From: Arthrobacter sp. StoSoilA2
GTDB lineage: Bacteria > Actinomycetota > Actinomycetes > Actinomycetales > Micrococcaceae
DNA length: 64,000 bases
Direction of reading: 5' to 3'
Assembly: GCF_019977195.1 (NCBI RefSeq)
Contig: NZ_AP024643.1
Coordinates: forward strand, 4,650,001 to 4,714,000
Translations under genes and position numbers: made by a program
In this document: piece after piece, positions 42,729 to 50,800 of the stretch
How the letters are laid out: each line of letters starts with the position of its first letter
Position numbering within the stretch: position 1 is the first letter of the stretch
Notes under the pieces: generated by a model
What the model was told of the DNA's origin: nothing
The model's input: only the letters and a program-made list of their open reading frames with translations
Database searches by the model: none

Positions 42729-42758
42729 CCCGGCATTTCCCAGGAAACGCCGGGTTTT
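42729..42758 (+). terminator. Rho-independent terminator after the ACT-domain gene
   Basis: CCCGGCATTTCC (42729-42740) pairs with GGAAACGCCGGG (42743-42754), with one mismatch, then TTTT; 32 bp after the stop. Confidence 0.85.
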
Positions 42759-42831
42759 CGTGCGCCAGGGCAGGAGCAACCGGGGAGGAGCGCGCGCAGG
42801 TAGATCTCACGGTCACATTTCGCCAACAGAC

Positions 42832-42844
42832 TTTGTATACCAAA
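42832..42844. promoter_or_regulatory. GTATAC-type GntR operator candidate
   Basis: TTTGTATACCAAA is a near-palindrome around GTATAC, the core recognised by many GntR/FCD regulators, directly upstream of the TTGACA element at 42849. Confidence 0.45.
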
Positions 42845-42848
42845 TCCC

Positions 42849-42877
42849 TTGACAGTGCGGCCCGTCACATCTAACTT
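42849..42877 (+). promoter_or_regulatory. Promoter of the hydantoinase-like operon
   Basis: TTGACA (42849-42854), 17-bp spacer, TAACTT (42872-42877). This is the best sigma-70-type promoter in the window. A 16-bp palindrome begins at 42881, at the expected transcription start. Confidence 0.7.
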
Positions 42878-42880
42878 GGA

Positions 42881-42908
42881 TTTTGGGATCCCAAAACGGG
42901 ATCCCAAA
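42881..42908. promoter_or_regulatory. Double palindromic operator at the transcription start
   Basis: TTTTGGGATCCCAAAA (42881-42896) is a perfect 16-bp palindrome. GGGATCCCAAA is repeated at 42898-42908, 13 bp on. Placement over the start site suggests a repressor site, most simply for the GntR protein encoded at 44524. Confidence 0.6.
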
Positions 42909-43070
42909 TAGACCCGCTACCGGCTGCGGCCCCCGCCACCAAAAGGGCAGGGACCGCAACAGTTGCCGCCGGCACGGGTTCGGCTGCAGCGATATCCACG
43001 CCCGGCTCATCCCCCCAAAGACATACCCCAAAGACATTCCACCTCTGTTGACTCCTCTGAAGGAGAAGCT

Positions 43071-44420
43071 GTGTCTCCCCAAAACACCCAACTGGCAACC
43101 CAGGAAAACCAGGAAAACGAGCCCAAAACCGCTAAGGACGGTGTGCAGCGACGCACGAACGTCCGCTGGAAACTGTTCATCCTGCTCCTGGTCCTGGTCG
43201 CCGTCAATTACATCGACCGCGGTTCAATATCCGTTGCGCTCCCCATCATCCAGAAGGAATTCAACCTCCCGCCCGAGCTTGTGGGGCTTCTGTTGTCGGC
43301 GTTCTTCTGGACCTACGCGCTCATGCAAATCCCTGTCGGCTGGCTGATCGACAAGTTCGGCCCCCGCAAGATGGTCACAGCATCCTGCATTGGCTGGGGC
43401 GCAGCAACTGCTGCTTCCGGCTTCGCGGGTGGCTTCCTGAGCATGTTCATCGCACGCCTTGGCATCGGTGTCACTGAGGCCGGCGTCATGCCTGCCGGTG
43501 GCAAGCTCAATGCCATCTGGATGCACAAGAAGGAACGTGGCCGCGGCGCCACCATTCTCGACGCCGGAGCTCCACTGGGCGCAGGTCTGGGCGGCATCCT
43601 CATCACCTGGCTGATCGCCTCCACGGGCAGCTGGCGCATGTCGTTCATCATCGCCGGTGCCGCCACGATTCTCATGGGCTTGGCCGTCTGGTGGTACATT
43701 CGCGACAACCCCCGCCAGCACAAGGGCGTCAACGATGCCGAAGCTGAGTACATCGAAGCCTCGCATGCCGAGGACGACGCCGAGGCAGCCAAGGAAGGCG
43801 CACAAGGCAAGCGAGCCCTTCTCCCCTACCTGAAGTTCCGTTCCTTCTGGGCAATGTGCTTCGGCTGGCTAGGCTTCAACGGCGTCTTCTACGGTCTGCT
43901 GACGTGGGGCCCGCTGTATCTGGCCCAAGCCAAGGGCTTCGACCTGAAGACCATCGGCTGGTCCACATTCGTGATCTTCGGTGCCGGCTTCGTCGGTGAA
44001 ATCCTCGGCGGAATCATCGCCGACAAATGGCGCGCATCCGGCGCCTCCGCCAACCGCGTCATGCGAACCCTACTGGGATTCTCCAGCGTCGTAGTGGTGG
44101 GCGGCCTCGTAGGTGTCACCGTGGTCGCAGACCCGATCACCGCCGTCGTGCTTCTCTCTGTAGTCCTGTTCTTCCTGCGCTGGGTTGGCCTGTTCTGGTC
44201 CATCCCTTCCATCCTGGGCGGCCGCACCAACGCTGGCGTGCTCGGCGGGGCAATGAACTTCAGCGGCAACATCGCCGGGTTCGTCACGCCGATTGTGGTA
44301 GGCCTGATTGTCGGGGCCACCGGCTCCTACACCTGGGCGCTGCTGTACTTTGTTGGATCCGCGGTGATCATGGGCATCTCCGTCCTCGTCCTGGATTACA
44401 ACAAGCGACTCCCGGTCTAA
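43071..44420 (+). CDS. MFS transporter (ACS/organic-anion type)
   Basis: 449 aa. GTG 43071 is chosen because GAAGGAG lies 5-6 nt upstream; the ATG frame at 42963 would add 36 implausible residues. Twelve spans with MFS features: NYIDRGSISVALPII in TM1, GWLIDKFGPRKM in loop 2-3, LGIGVTEAGVMPAGGKLNAIWM, typical of the anion:cation symporter group (hexuronate, phthalate, tartrate-like). First gene of the operon, so it probably imports the substrate of the amidohydrolase pathway. Confidence 0.85.
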   Translation: MSPQNTQLATQENQENEPKTAKDGVQRRTNVRWKLFILLLVLVAVNYIDRGSISVALPIIQKEFNLPPELVGLLLSAFFWTYALMQIPVGWLIDKFGPRKMVTASCIGWGAATAASGFAGGFLSMFIARLGIGVTEAGVMPAGGKLNAIWMHKKERGRGATILDAGAPLGAGLGGILITWLIASTGSWRMSFIIAGAATILMGLAVWWYIRDNPRQHKGVNDAEAEYIEASHAEDDAEAAKEGAQGKRALLPYLKFRSFWAMCFGWLGFNGVFYGLLTWGPLYLAQAKGFDLKTIGWSTFVIFGAGFVGEILGGIIADKWRASGASANRVMRTLLGFSSVVVVGGLVGVTVVADPITAVVLLSVVLFFLRWVGLFWSIPSILGGRTNAGVLGGAMNFSGNIAGFVTPIVVGLIVGATGSYTWALLYFVGSAVIMGISVLVLDYNKRLPV

Positions 44421-44523
44421 CTCGCCTGACCGGGCCGGCCGGACGGTACTGAACCGCCGGATGGCCGGAAGCCCGCCTGGTCGCCGGGCGCACCGCCTCA
44501 CACATCACGAAATGGAGCTGGAA

Positions 44524-45207
44524 ATGCTAGCCGCAGAAGACACGAACATCACTGACCGCCCCCTCCGGGAGTCAGTGCGTGACACGCTCCGTTCAAGGAT
44601 TTTTGAGGGGCACTATGCGCCCGGCACCAGGCTGGTGGAGCGCGACCTCGCCGCCGAATTCAACGTCTCCCGACTGCCCATCCGCGAAGCACTCCGCATG
44701 CTGAGGCAAGAAGGGCTGATCCGGGACCGCGCCGGCCGCGGTTCCGAGGTCAGCGGCTTGAGCGCCAAGGACGTGGAGGACCTCTTCGACGTCCGTCAAT
44801 CCTTGGAAGTCCTTGCCTGCCGCTTGGCAGCCAAGCGCGCTACCGCCGCGAATCTTGAACACCTCGCCGGACTGCTGGATGAGGCCGACCGCTGCCTGGC
44901 CAAAGGCTCCATCCTGGAAGCCCACCGCGCCAACAGCGATTTCCACGATGCCATCACGGCCATCGCCAACAACGACTTTCTCCGCTCCGCGCTGGAACCA
45001 CTCCAGGGACGCATGCACTGGCTGTTCCGCCACGTCAGCGACCTCCCGGAACTCATCCAGGAACACCGCGACCTCTACGCCGCGATCGCCAGTGGCGATC
45101 CTGACCGCGCCGCTACCCAGTCGGCGTCGCACATCGGCAAGTACCGCGAGCAGTTCCCTGACGATTCCAGCCACACTGAGCCCAAGCTGCAACGGAAAAG
45201 ATCATGA
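44524..45207 (+). CDS. GntR-family regulator with FCD domain
   Basis: 227 aa; ATG 44524 has TGGAG ~8 nt upstream (44461 and 44512 are alternative starts). The winged helix is at ~15-75 (RLVERDLAAEFNVSRLPIREALRMLRQEGLI), followed by the all-helical FCD effector domain with candidate metal-binding residues (NSDFHDAI, EHRDLYAAI, HIGKY). The operon promoter carries two palindromes suited to it. It is encoded inside the operon, giving feedback control. The stop overlaps the racemase-family start (ATGA). Confidence 0.88.
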   Translation: MLAAEDTNITDRPLRESVRDTLRSRIFEGHYAPGTRLVERDLAAEFNVSRLPIREALRMLRQEGLIRDRAGRGSEVSGLSAKDVEDLFDVRQSLEVLACRLAAKRATAANLEHLAGLLDEADRCLAKGSILEAHRANSDFHDAITAIANNDFLRSALEPLQGRMHWLFRHVSDLPELIQEHRDLYAAIASGDPDRAATQSASHIGKYREQFPDDSSHTEPKLQRKRS

Positions 45208-46019
45208 AACTCCTGGTCATCAACCCCAACATCAGTGACGATGTCACGGCACTGATCGAGGCCGAGGCCCTGCGTTCGGCAGGACCGGATACCGAACTGA
45301 TCGTGCGGACCGCCGGGCACGGCGTCGAATATATCGAAACCCGCTTCGAATCGCTGATCGCTGCTGGCGCTGTTGCCGAGCTGATCGCCGAATACGCGCA
45401 CGACGGCGGAGCCAGCCTTGGGCGTGAACGCGGCGGTGCCGCTGTGGACGGCGTCGTTGTGGCTGCCTTCGGGGATCCCGGCATGCCCGCCCTGAAGGAA
45501 CTGGTGGACGTACCGGTCATCGGGATCACCGAAGCCGCACTCTGCGCGGCAGCACTCCAGGGCCAGCGTTTCTCCATCATCGCCATCTCGGACCGTATCC
45601 AGGCCTGGTACCTCGACTGCGTGGAGCGGTTCGGTTTCGGCGGCCGTCTCGCCTCCATCCGATCCATCAACCAGAGCCTCAATTCGATCGGATCCGTGCA
45701 GGCCGACTTCAAGGAAACGCTCCTGGCACTTAGCCGGCAGGCGGTCGCAGAGGACGGTGCCGACGTCGTGATCCTTGCAGGTGCGCCGCTAGCAGGACTT
45801 GCCCGCGAGCTCGAAGGCCAGATTCCAGTGCCCGTGGTGGACGGCATCTCGGCCGGCATCCGCATGACGGAGGCCGTGGTCGCGTTGAAGTCGGGGGCAC
45901 ATCGCGGCGGCTCGTTCGCCGCGCCACCGGTCAAGCGCCGTCAGGGTCTCTCCGAAAACCTCGACGCCGCCCTGACCGTCGCACAGTCGGCGCACCTTTC
46001 CTCGTCCCCCACTCTCTAA
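45204..46019 (+). CDS. Asp/Glu/hydantoin racemase-family protein without the catalytic cysteines
   Basis: 271 aa. The fold is recognisable from the start KLLVINPNIS and the FGDPGMPAL and VPVIGITEAA segments typical of hydantoin/allantoin racemases. However, both catalytic Cys positions are replaced: Ala88 in VVAAFGDPG and Gly193 in VVILAGAPLAG. The remaining cysteines (ALCAAA, YLDCVE) are elsewhere. Two-base racemization by the standard mechanism is therefore impossible; it may be a decarboxylase-like, isomerase or binding member of the superfamily. It overlaps the GntR gene and precedes the amidohydrolase by 27 nt. Confidence 0.8.
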   Translation: MKLLVINPNISDDVTALIEAEALRSAGPDTELIVRTAGHGVEYIETRFESLIAAGAVAELIAEYAHDGGASLGRERGGAAVDGVVVAAFGDPGMPALKELVDVPVIGITEAALCAAALQGQRFSIIAISDRIQAWYLDCVERFGFGGRLASIRSINQSLNSIGSVQADFKETLLALSRQAVAEDGADVVILAGAPLAGLARELEGQIPVPVVDGISAGIRMTEAVVALKSGAHRGGSFAAPPVKRRQGLSENLDAALTVAQSAHLSSSPTL

Positions 46020-46046
46020 CGCTTCCCAAGAACAAGGAGGACAACG

Positions 46047-47486
46047 ATGTCCCATTTCCCCGATCTCGTCATTGCCAACGGCACCGTGGTCAACAGTTTC
46101 GGCCGGCAGGCGGCCCACGTCGTAGTGGACAGCGGACGCATCGTCCAGCTCATTGACGCCACCGAACCCATTCCCGCGGCTGCCCGCACCATTGAAGCGC
46201 ACGGCCAGCTGGTCATTCCCGGTGGCATCGATGGCCACTGCCATGTTGCCCAAGTGACGGGCCGATTCCGCACCCTGGATGACTACCGGACCACATCAAC
46301 GGCTGCGCTGTGGGGTGGCACCACCACGATCATCGACTTCGGCATCCCCCGCGATGCCCAGGAGACACCGCTGGAAGCTGTGCTGAACAAGAAGCGCCTG
46401 GCCGCCGAGTCGCGCTGCGATGTTGCCCTGCACGGCTCGGTTGTCGCATGGGATGAGACGGTCCCGTGGCAGCTTGAGCAGCTTGCTGCCGAGGGCGTCC
46501 GGTCCGTGAAGATGTACACCACCAACCGCGGTTCAACCATGGCCGACGGCGACACCATCCTGAAGGTCATGCGCGAAATGGTGCGCTTGGATGGCCTCAC
46601 GTACATCCATGCAGAGCACGATCCCATCATCACCGATTGCACTGACCAGCACGTCGCGGATGGCCGCATCGGCATCGAACACCTGCACCGTACCCGGCCT
46701 GAGCTTGCCGAGGAGATCTCGGTCAAGGAAACCCTGGCGATGGCCGAGTACACCGGAGCGCCCGTCTACTTCGTCCATCAGTCCACTCCGGGCGCCGTGG
46801 ATCTGGTCACCGAAGCCCGCGAGCACGGCCAGGAGGCGTACTCCGAGACGTGCCCGCACTACCTGACCCTGGATGACACCGTCTACGGTTCAAAATTCCC
46901 CGAGTGGTACGCCTGCTGTCCGCCGATGCGGAGCGCCGAAACGGTGGCCGCACTCAAGGAACGCCTCGCAGCCGGGGCCATCCATACTGTTTCCTCGGAC
47001 CACTCCTGCTACGATCTCTCGCAAAAACGCGAGCGCACGGACGACGTCCGCTACATGCTGCACGGCCTCCCTGGCGTCGAGACGCGCATGCCCGTGACGT
47101 TCACGGCATTGGTCACTGAGTCGGGCGGCTCTGTGGAGGAGTTCGTTGAGGTCTTCTCCGCCGGCCCCGCACGGATCAACGCCGTGCCGCGGAAGGGCGC
47201 CATCGTGGAAGGCTTCGACGCCGACCTCGTGATCTTCGATCCCGCCACACAGCAAACCGTCGACGGCGGTGCGCTGCACATGGGGACTGATTTCTCGCCT
47301 TTCGAAGGGAAGACGCTGAACGGCTGGCCCGCCGTCGTGGTCTCTTCCGGGCGAGTGGTCCTCGACGAGGACGGTTTCCACGATCCTGGCGCAGTCGGCC
47401 GTTTCGTCGCCCGGAACGGGTTCGCTGAACACCGCGACGCCCTCTCTGTTCCCGTCCTTCCCTCTGCCGAATCCCTCAGCGCCTAG
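46047..47486 (+). CDS. Cyclic amidohydrolase (dihydropyrimidinase/hydantoinase/allantoinase family)
   Basis: 479 aa, ATG 46047 with CAAGGAGG upstream. Binuclear metal site: GGIDGHCHV (HxH), the carboxylated Lys in RSVKMYTTN, His in YIHAEHD and YFVHQST, and the Asp in VSSDHSCYD. The usual cyclic-imide binding sequence is present in altered form (CPPMRSAETVAALKERLAAG). It opens the ring of a hydantoin, dihydropyrimidine or similar cyclic amide. No N-carbamoylase lies in the cluster, so a classical hydantoin-to-amino-acid route is incomplete. Confidence 0.88.
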   Translation: MSHFPDLVIANGTVVNSFGRQAAHVVVDSGRIVQLIDATEPIPAAARTIEAHGQLVIPGGIDGHCHVAQVTGRFRTLDDYRTTSTAALWGGTTTIIDFGIPRDAQETPLEAVLNKKRLAAESRCDVALHGSVVAWDETVPWQLEQLAAEGVRSVKMYTTNRGSTMADGDTILKVMREMVRLDGLTYIHAEHDPIITDCTDQHVADGRIGIEHLHRTRPELAEEISVKETLAMAEYTGAPVYFVHQSTPGAVDLVTEAREHGQEAYSETCPHYLTLDDTVYGSKFPEWYACCPPMRSAETVAALKERLAAGAIHTVSSDHSCYDLSQKRERTDDVRYMLHGLPGVETRMPVTFTALVTESGGSVEEFVEVFSAGPARINAVPRKGAIVEGFDADLVIFDPATQQTVDGGALHMGTDFSPFEGKTLNGWPAVVVSSGRVVLDEDGFHDPGAVGRFVARNGFAEHRDALSVPVLPSAESLSA

Positions 47487-47494
47487 GAGCAAGC

Positions 47495-48223
47495 ATGCCT
47501 TCACACAACCGCCCCATCCGCATCGGCATGATCGTGCCCTCCTCCAACACCTGCCTTGAGCCGCAGACATACCGGATTCTGGGCGATCGCCAGGATATAA
47601 CCATCCATTCAACCCGCATACCGGTCACGCGAATCGCCCTCGACGACTCCTCGGACAAGCAATTCGATTCCTCTGTAATGCGTGCCGCCGCCGAGTTGCT
47701 GGCCACGGCGAATGTGGACGTCATTGCTTGGAACGGCACCTCCGGATCCTGGCTTGGAGCTTCCCACGACCATGCCTTGGCCAGTGAGATCACCGACGCC
47801 ACAGGCATACCGGCCACCACGTCCACGCTCGCCTACTTGGACGCGTTTTCTACTTTTGGCACCGAACGAATCGGATTGTTCACCCCCTATACGGCAGACG
47901 TGAATGAGGCCGTGATCGCGTCCTATGCCAAGGAAGGCATCAAGACGATCGATCACCGGCACCTCGACCTGACTGATAACGAATCCTTTGGCCGGGTCAC
48001 GGATGAGGAGATGCTACCGGGTTCCCTTGAGCTGGCCGCCGCCCACCCGGACGCCTTGGTATACCTGTGCACGAATCTTTACGGAGCCAACATCACGGCC
48101 GAGGTGGAGGCCCGGACCGGCGTTCCGGTGCTCGATTCTGTGGCAGTGACTCTCTGGCATGCACTCAAACTCGCTGGCGCACCGCTGCTCGACGCCAAAT
48201 GGGGGCGCTTGCTGGCTGAGTAG
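47495..48223 (+). CDS. Maleate isomerase/arylmalonate decarboxylase-like protein
   Basis: 242 aa, 8 nt after the amidohydrolase. The N-terminal IGMIVPSSNTCLEPQ and the IAWNGTSGSW loop mark the Asp/Glu racemase superfamily branch that includes maleate isomerase and arylmalonate decarboxylase (AMDase). The first catalytic Cys of the isomerases is Gly81, as in AMDase, while the second, Cys192 in YLCTNLYG, is kept. This single-Cys pattern favours a cofactor-free decarboxylase or one-base reaction over maleate isomerization. Substrate unknown; it probably acts on the ring-opened product of the amidohydrolase. Confidence 0.78.
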   Translation: MPSHNRPIRIGMIVPSSNTCLEPQTYRILGDRQDITIHSTRIPVTRIALDDSSDKQFDSSVMRAAAELLATANVDVIAWNGTSGSWLGASHDHALASEITDATGIPATTSTLAYLDAFSTFGTERIGLFTPYTADVNEAVIASYAKEGIKTIDHRHLDLTDNESFGRVTDEEMLPGSLELAAAHPDALVYLCTNLYGANITAEVEARTGVPVLDSVAVTLWHALKLAGAPLLDAKWGRLLAE

Positions 48224-48243
48224 ATGAGCTTGCCCGTCACGGC

Positions 48244-48591
48244 TCATTCCTCATCGATGCGTTCGAGCAGCTTGCCGAGCGCATCCCGGATGTCGTCATA
48301 GTCGTTCTGCGCCGCACGGCTCTCGGCAGAGATGACCGCACATCTGTGGATCTTCTTGAAGTCGCCGAAGGGAAATTTGTAGTGGCCCTTTTGGTCAGCC
48401 GGATGATCGTCGTCCACGCCGAGGTACCACTTGGAATACTCGGCTTGGCCGTTCTTCTCCAGGAACTCATTCTCGTCCTTGGTGGACGGGGCGTGCTCGC
48501 TCCAGTCATCCCGGACGTCCTTGACGATCTTGCCGTCACGGATCAGGTGCTTCGCGTTGTCGAAGGCTTTCTTGTTGAGTTTCACGGTCAT
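48244..48591 (-). CDS. Small charged protein of unknown function, 115 aa
   Basis: ATG 48591 preceded by GAGGTTGC. Acidic and Lys-rich, no membrane segment. It contains KLNKKAFDNAKHLIRDGKIVKD followed by EHAPSTKDENEFLEKNG, WYLGVDDDHPADQKGHYKFPFGDF and KKIHRCAVISAESRAAQNDYDDI. I do not know the function; the pattern is well conserved-looking and suggests a small stand-alone cytoplasmic protein. Confidence 0.75.
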   Translation of the reverse strand: MTVKLNKKAFDNAKHLIRDGKIVKDVRDDWSEHAPSTKDENEFLEKNGQAEYSKWYLGVDDDHPADQKGHYKFPFGDFKKIHRCAVISAESRAAQNDYDDIRDALGKLLERIDEE

Positions 48592-48710
48592 GGCGCAACC
48601 TCGCTTCGATGTGGCGGTTCGGCATGGGTTGGGTAACTCGTACGGTTCAGCTTAGGACGACGGCGGATGGCCGGGAAGAGCCAGGGCCCCGCGCACTCCA
48701 AGGATTGCGT

Positions 48711-48965
48711 TCAAGGGATGAGCCGTACCCGGAGCCCTGTTCCGGGTTCCTTCATGACCAACCGACGTTCGATTGCTCCAAGTTGTTTGAGCCATAGAAC
48801 TTTGCCGTCGGCAGTCACGGCCTCCACCCGGCCTTGGTCCACGATCTTGTTGCCACGCCAGATCTGCACATCCTGGCCAACGAGTGGCCTCCAATCAGTC
48901 ACCCTCTTGCTTTGTGGTTTGTCGAAGCGCGAATCGGGCGTCGAATCCTTCATGTCGTCTTGCAA
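48711..48965 (-). CDS. Small basic protein of unknown function, ~84 aa
   Basis: Start uncertain. The TTG at 48965 is preferred because AGGAG lies 8 nt upstream; an ATG at 48953 is possible, and a longer TTG frame from 49025 lacks a ribosome binding site. The sequence has a beta-barrel-like core (LVGQDVQIWRGNKIVDQGRVEAVTADGKVLWL), reminiscent of small SH3-like or KOW-type domains. Single gene between convergent/adjacent clusters; function unknown. Confidence 0.6.
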   Translation of the reverse strand: MQDDMKDSTPDSRFDKPQSKRVTDWRPLVGQDVQIWRGNKIVDQGRVEAVTADGKVLWLKQLGAIERRLVMKEPGTGLRVRLIP

Positions 48966-49091
48966 ATCGCTGACTCCTAGCCATTCATCTTTCCGCAGTC
49001 GCCTTCTGGGCAGACTTGTGTACAAAAGATGTGGCTCTGCAAACCCGGATATGACGCGAATATCGGTGCCGAATTTAGGGGACCAATCCTC

Positions 49092-50465
49092 CTAGAGCGC
49101 CTTCACGGCGCCCAACACCTTGGTCAACGAATCCTTCGCGTCGCCGAAAAGCAAAGTGGTCTGAGGTTCGTAGAGAAGTTCGTTTTCGATGCCGGCGAAT
49201 CCTGGACGCATGGAACGCTTGAGGAATACCACCTGCCGGGCCTCAGCTACTTCCAGGATGGGCATTCCGTAGATCGGCGAACCTGAGGTGGTCTTGGCTG
49301 CGGGGTTCACGACGTCATTGGCACCCACCACTAGGGCAACGTCCGCGGTCTTGAACTCCGGATTGATGTCGCTCATTTCCTTCAGCGATTCATAGGGCAC
49401 GTTGGCCTCGGCAAGAAGGACGTTCATGTGCCCGGGCATGCGTCCGGCCACCGGATGGATGGCGAAGTCAACCTCAGTCCCGCGTGCTTCCAAAGCCAAG
49501 GCCAATTCAGCGGCTGTGTGCTGGCCTTGCGCAACAGCCAAGCCGTACCCCGGAACGATGATCACCCGCTGGGCATAGCCGAGCAGCACCGCAACATCTT
49601 CCGGGCTGGAGGACCTGACCGGGCGCTCACTCACGGCAGTGGACCCAGCCGTGGAGCCACCCTTGAAGGCACCGAACATGATTCCCGCAACGCTTCGGCC
49701 CATTGCGGCAGCCATGGCCCGGGTGAGGATGGTGCCTGACGCTCCAACCAGGGTTCCGGCAACCACCAGGAGTACGTTACCCAGCACCAACCCCGACGCG
49801 GCAACGGCCAATCCGGTGAAAGCGTTGAGCAGCGAGATGACAATCGGTACATCGGCGCCGCCCACCGGGAGCACCAGCAGGACACCGGCAACAAGACCAA
49901 GGATCAGCAGCACGAACGCGAGCAGCAATGAACCATCCAGTATCACCACCACCCCTGCGCCCACTGCGGCCAGCAGCACCACGGCCATCAGGACGGGCAG
50001 GCCCGGGAACGTCACCGGCCGGGTGGTCATCAGCCCTTGCAGTTTGGCAAAAGTGACGCCAGAACCCGCAAAGGAAACCGCTCCGACCAGCAGCGTGAAC
50101 ACAATGGCCAAGCGAACCCACGCATCACCTGTATGCGAGAGCTCCAGCAATGCCACGAGCGCAGCCGCACCGCCACCCACGCCGTTGAACAGGGCCACGA
50201 GTTGCGGCATCTGTGTCATCTGAACGCGGCGCGCCACAGGTGCGGCCACCACCGATCCCACGGCTATTGCCCCAACGATCCACGGAACGTTGTCCAGTTT
50301 CACCGAGACGAACGCAGTAACCACGGCCAACAAAGCACCGAATGCCCCGATGAGGTTTCCGCGCCGTGCAGTCCGAGGGGAATTCAGTCCCTTCAAAGCA
50401 AGGATGAAACAAGCAGCCGCTGCGAGGTAAAGGAGAGCCGTCCACGTGGGATCCAGAAGAGTCAC
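49092..50465 (-). CDS. pntB: NAD(P) transhydrogenase subunit beta
   Basis: 457 aa from GTG 50465, overlapping the pntAB stop (GTGA). The N-terminal membrane domain (~250 residues, nine spans) is followed by the NADP-binding domain III (IIVPGYGLAVAQGQHTAAELA, HPVAGRMPGHMNVLLAEANVPY, VGANDVVNPAA). It couples proton entry to hydride transfer from NADH to NADP+. The frame continues upstream to 50627 but that extension overlaps pntAB and is not used. Confidence 0.95.
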   Translation of the reverse strand: MTLLDPTWTALLYLAAAACFILALKGLNSPRTARRGNLIGAFGALLAVVTAFVSVKLDNVPWIVGAIAVGSVVAAPVARRVQMTQMPQLVALFNGVGGGAAALVALLELSHTGDAWVRLAIVFTLLVGAVSFAGSGVTFAKLQGLMTTRPVTFPGLPVLMAVVLLAAVGAGVVVILDGSLLLAFVLLILGLVAGVLLVLPVGGADVPIVISLLNAFTGLAVAASGLVLGNVLLVVAGTLVGASGTILTRAMAAAMGRSVAGIMFGAFKGGSTAGSTAVSERPVRSSSPEDVAVLLGYAQRVIIVPGYGLAVAQGQHTAAELALALEARGTEVDFAIHPVAGRMPGHMNVLLAEANVPYESLKEMSDINPEFKTADVALVVGANDVVNPAAKTTSGSPIYGMPILEVAEARQVVFLKRSMRPGFAGIENELLYEPQTTLLFGDAKDSLTKVLGAVKAL

Positions 50466-50800
50466 CGGCCGCGCTCCTTGCCCGCATGTTCCCCGGAGGA
50501 GACAACTGACGACGACGGCCGTTGCTTCCCACGGAACATCTCCAGCATGCGGTCCGTCACCACGAATCCGCCCACAAGGTTGGCCGTGGCCAGGACTACA
50601 GCCAGCAGGGCGACTGCCAGTACCCACGGATCAGAGGCCTGGCCCGCAACGATAATGGCACCCACCAGAATGATTCCGTGGATCGCATTTGCCCCGGACA
50701 TCAGGGGTGTATGGAGGGTACTGGAGACTTTGGAGACGACCTCGAAGCCCACGAAAACTGCCAGTACGGTGATCGTGAGCAGACTCATGCCATCCATCAA
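50462..50800 (-). CDS. pntAB: NAD(P) transhydrogenase subunit alpha part 2 (membrane)
   Basis: 112 aa, three spans (LLTITVLAVFVGFEVVSKV, IHGIILVGAIIVAG, VLAVALLAVVLATANLVGGF) with SSTLHTPLMSGANAIHGI, the signature of the split alpha-2 subunit. It overlaps pntAA upstream (ATGA) and pntB downstream (GTGA), so the three subunits are translationally coupled. Confidence 0.95.
   Translation of the reverse strand: MMDGMSLLTITVLAVFVGFEVVSKVSSTLHTPLMSGANAIHGIILVGAIIVAGQASDPWVLAVALLAVVLATANLVGGFVVTDRMLEMFRGKQRPSSSVVSSGEHAGKERGR

Noticed and set aside
45204..46019. Naming the gene as functional hydantoin racemase (hyuE)
   Set aside because: Both catalytic cysteines are absent, so the specific name would be misleading.
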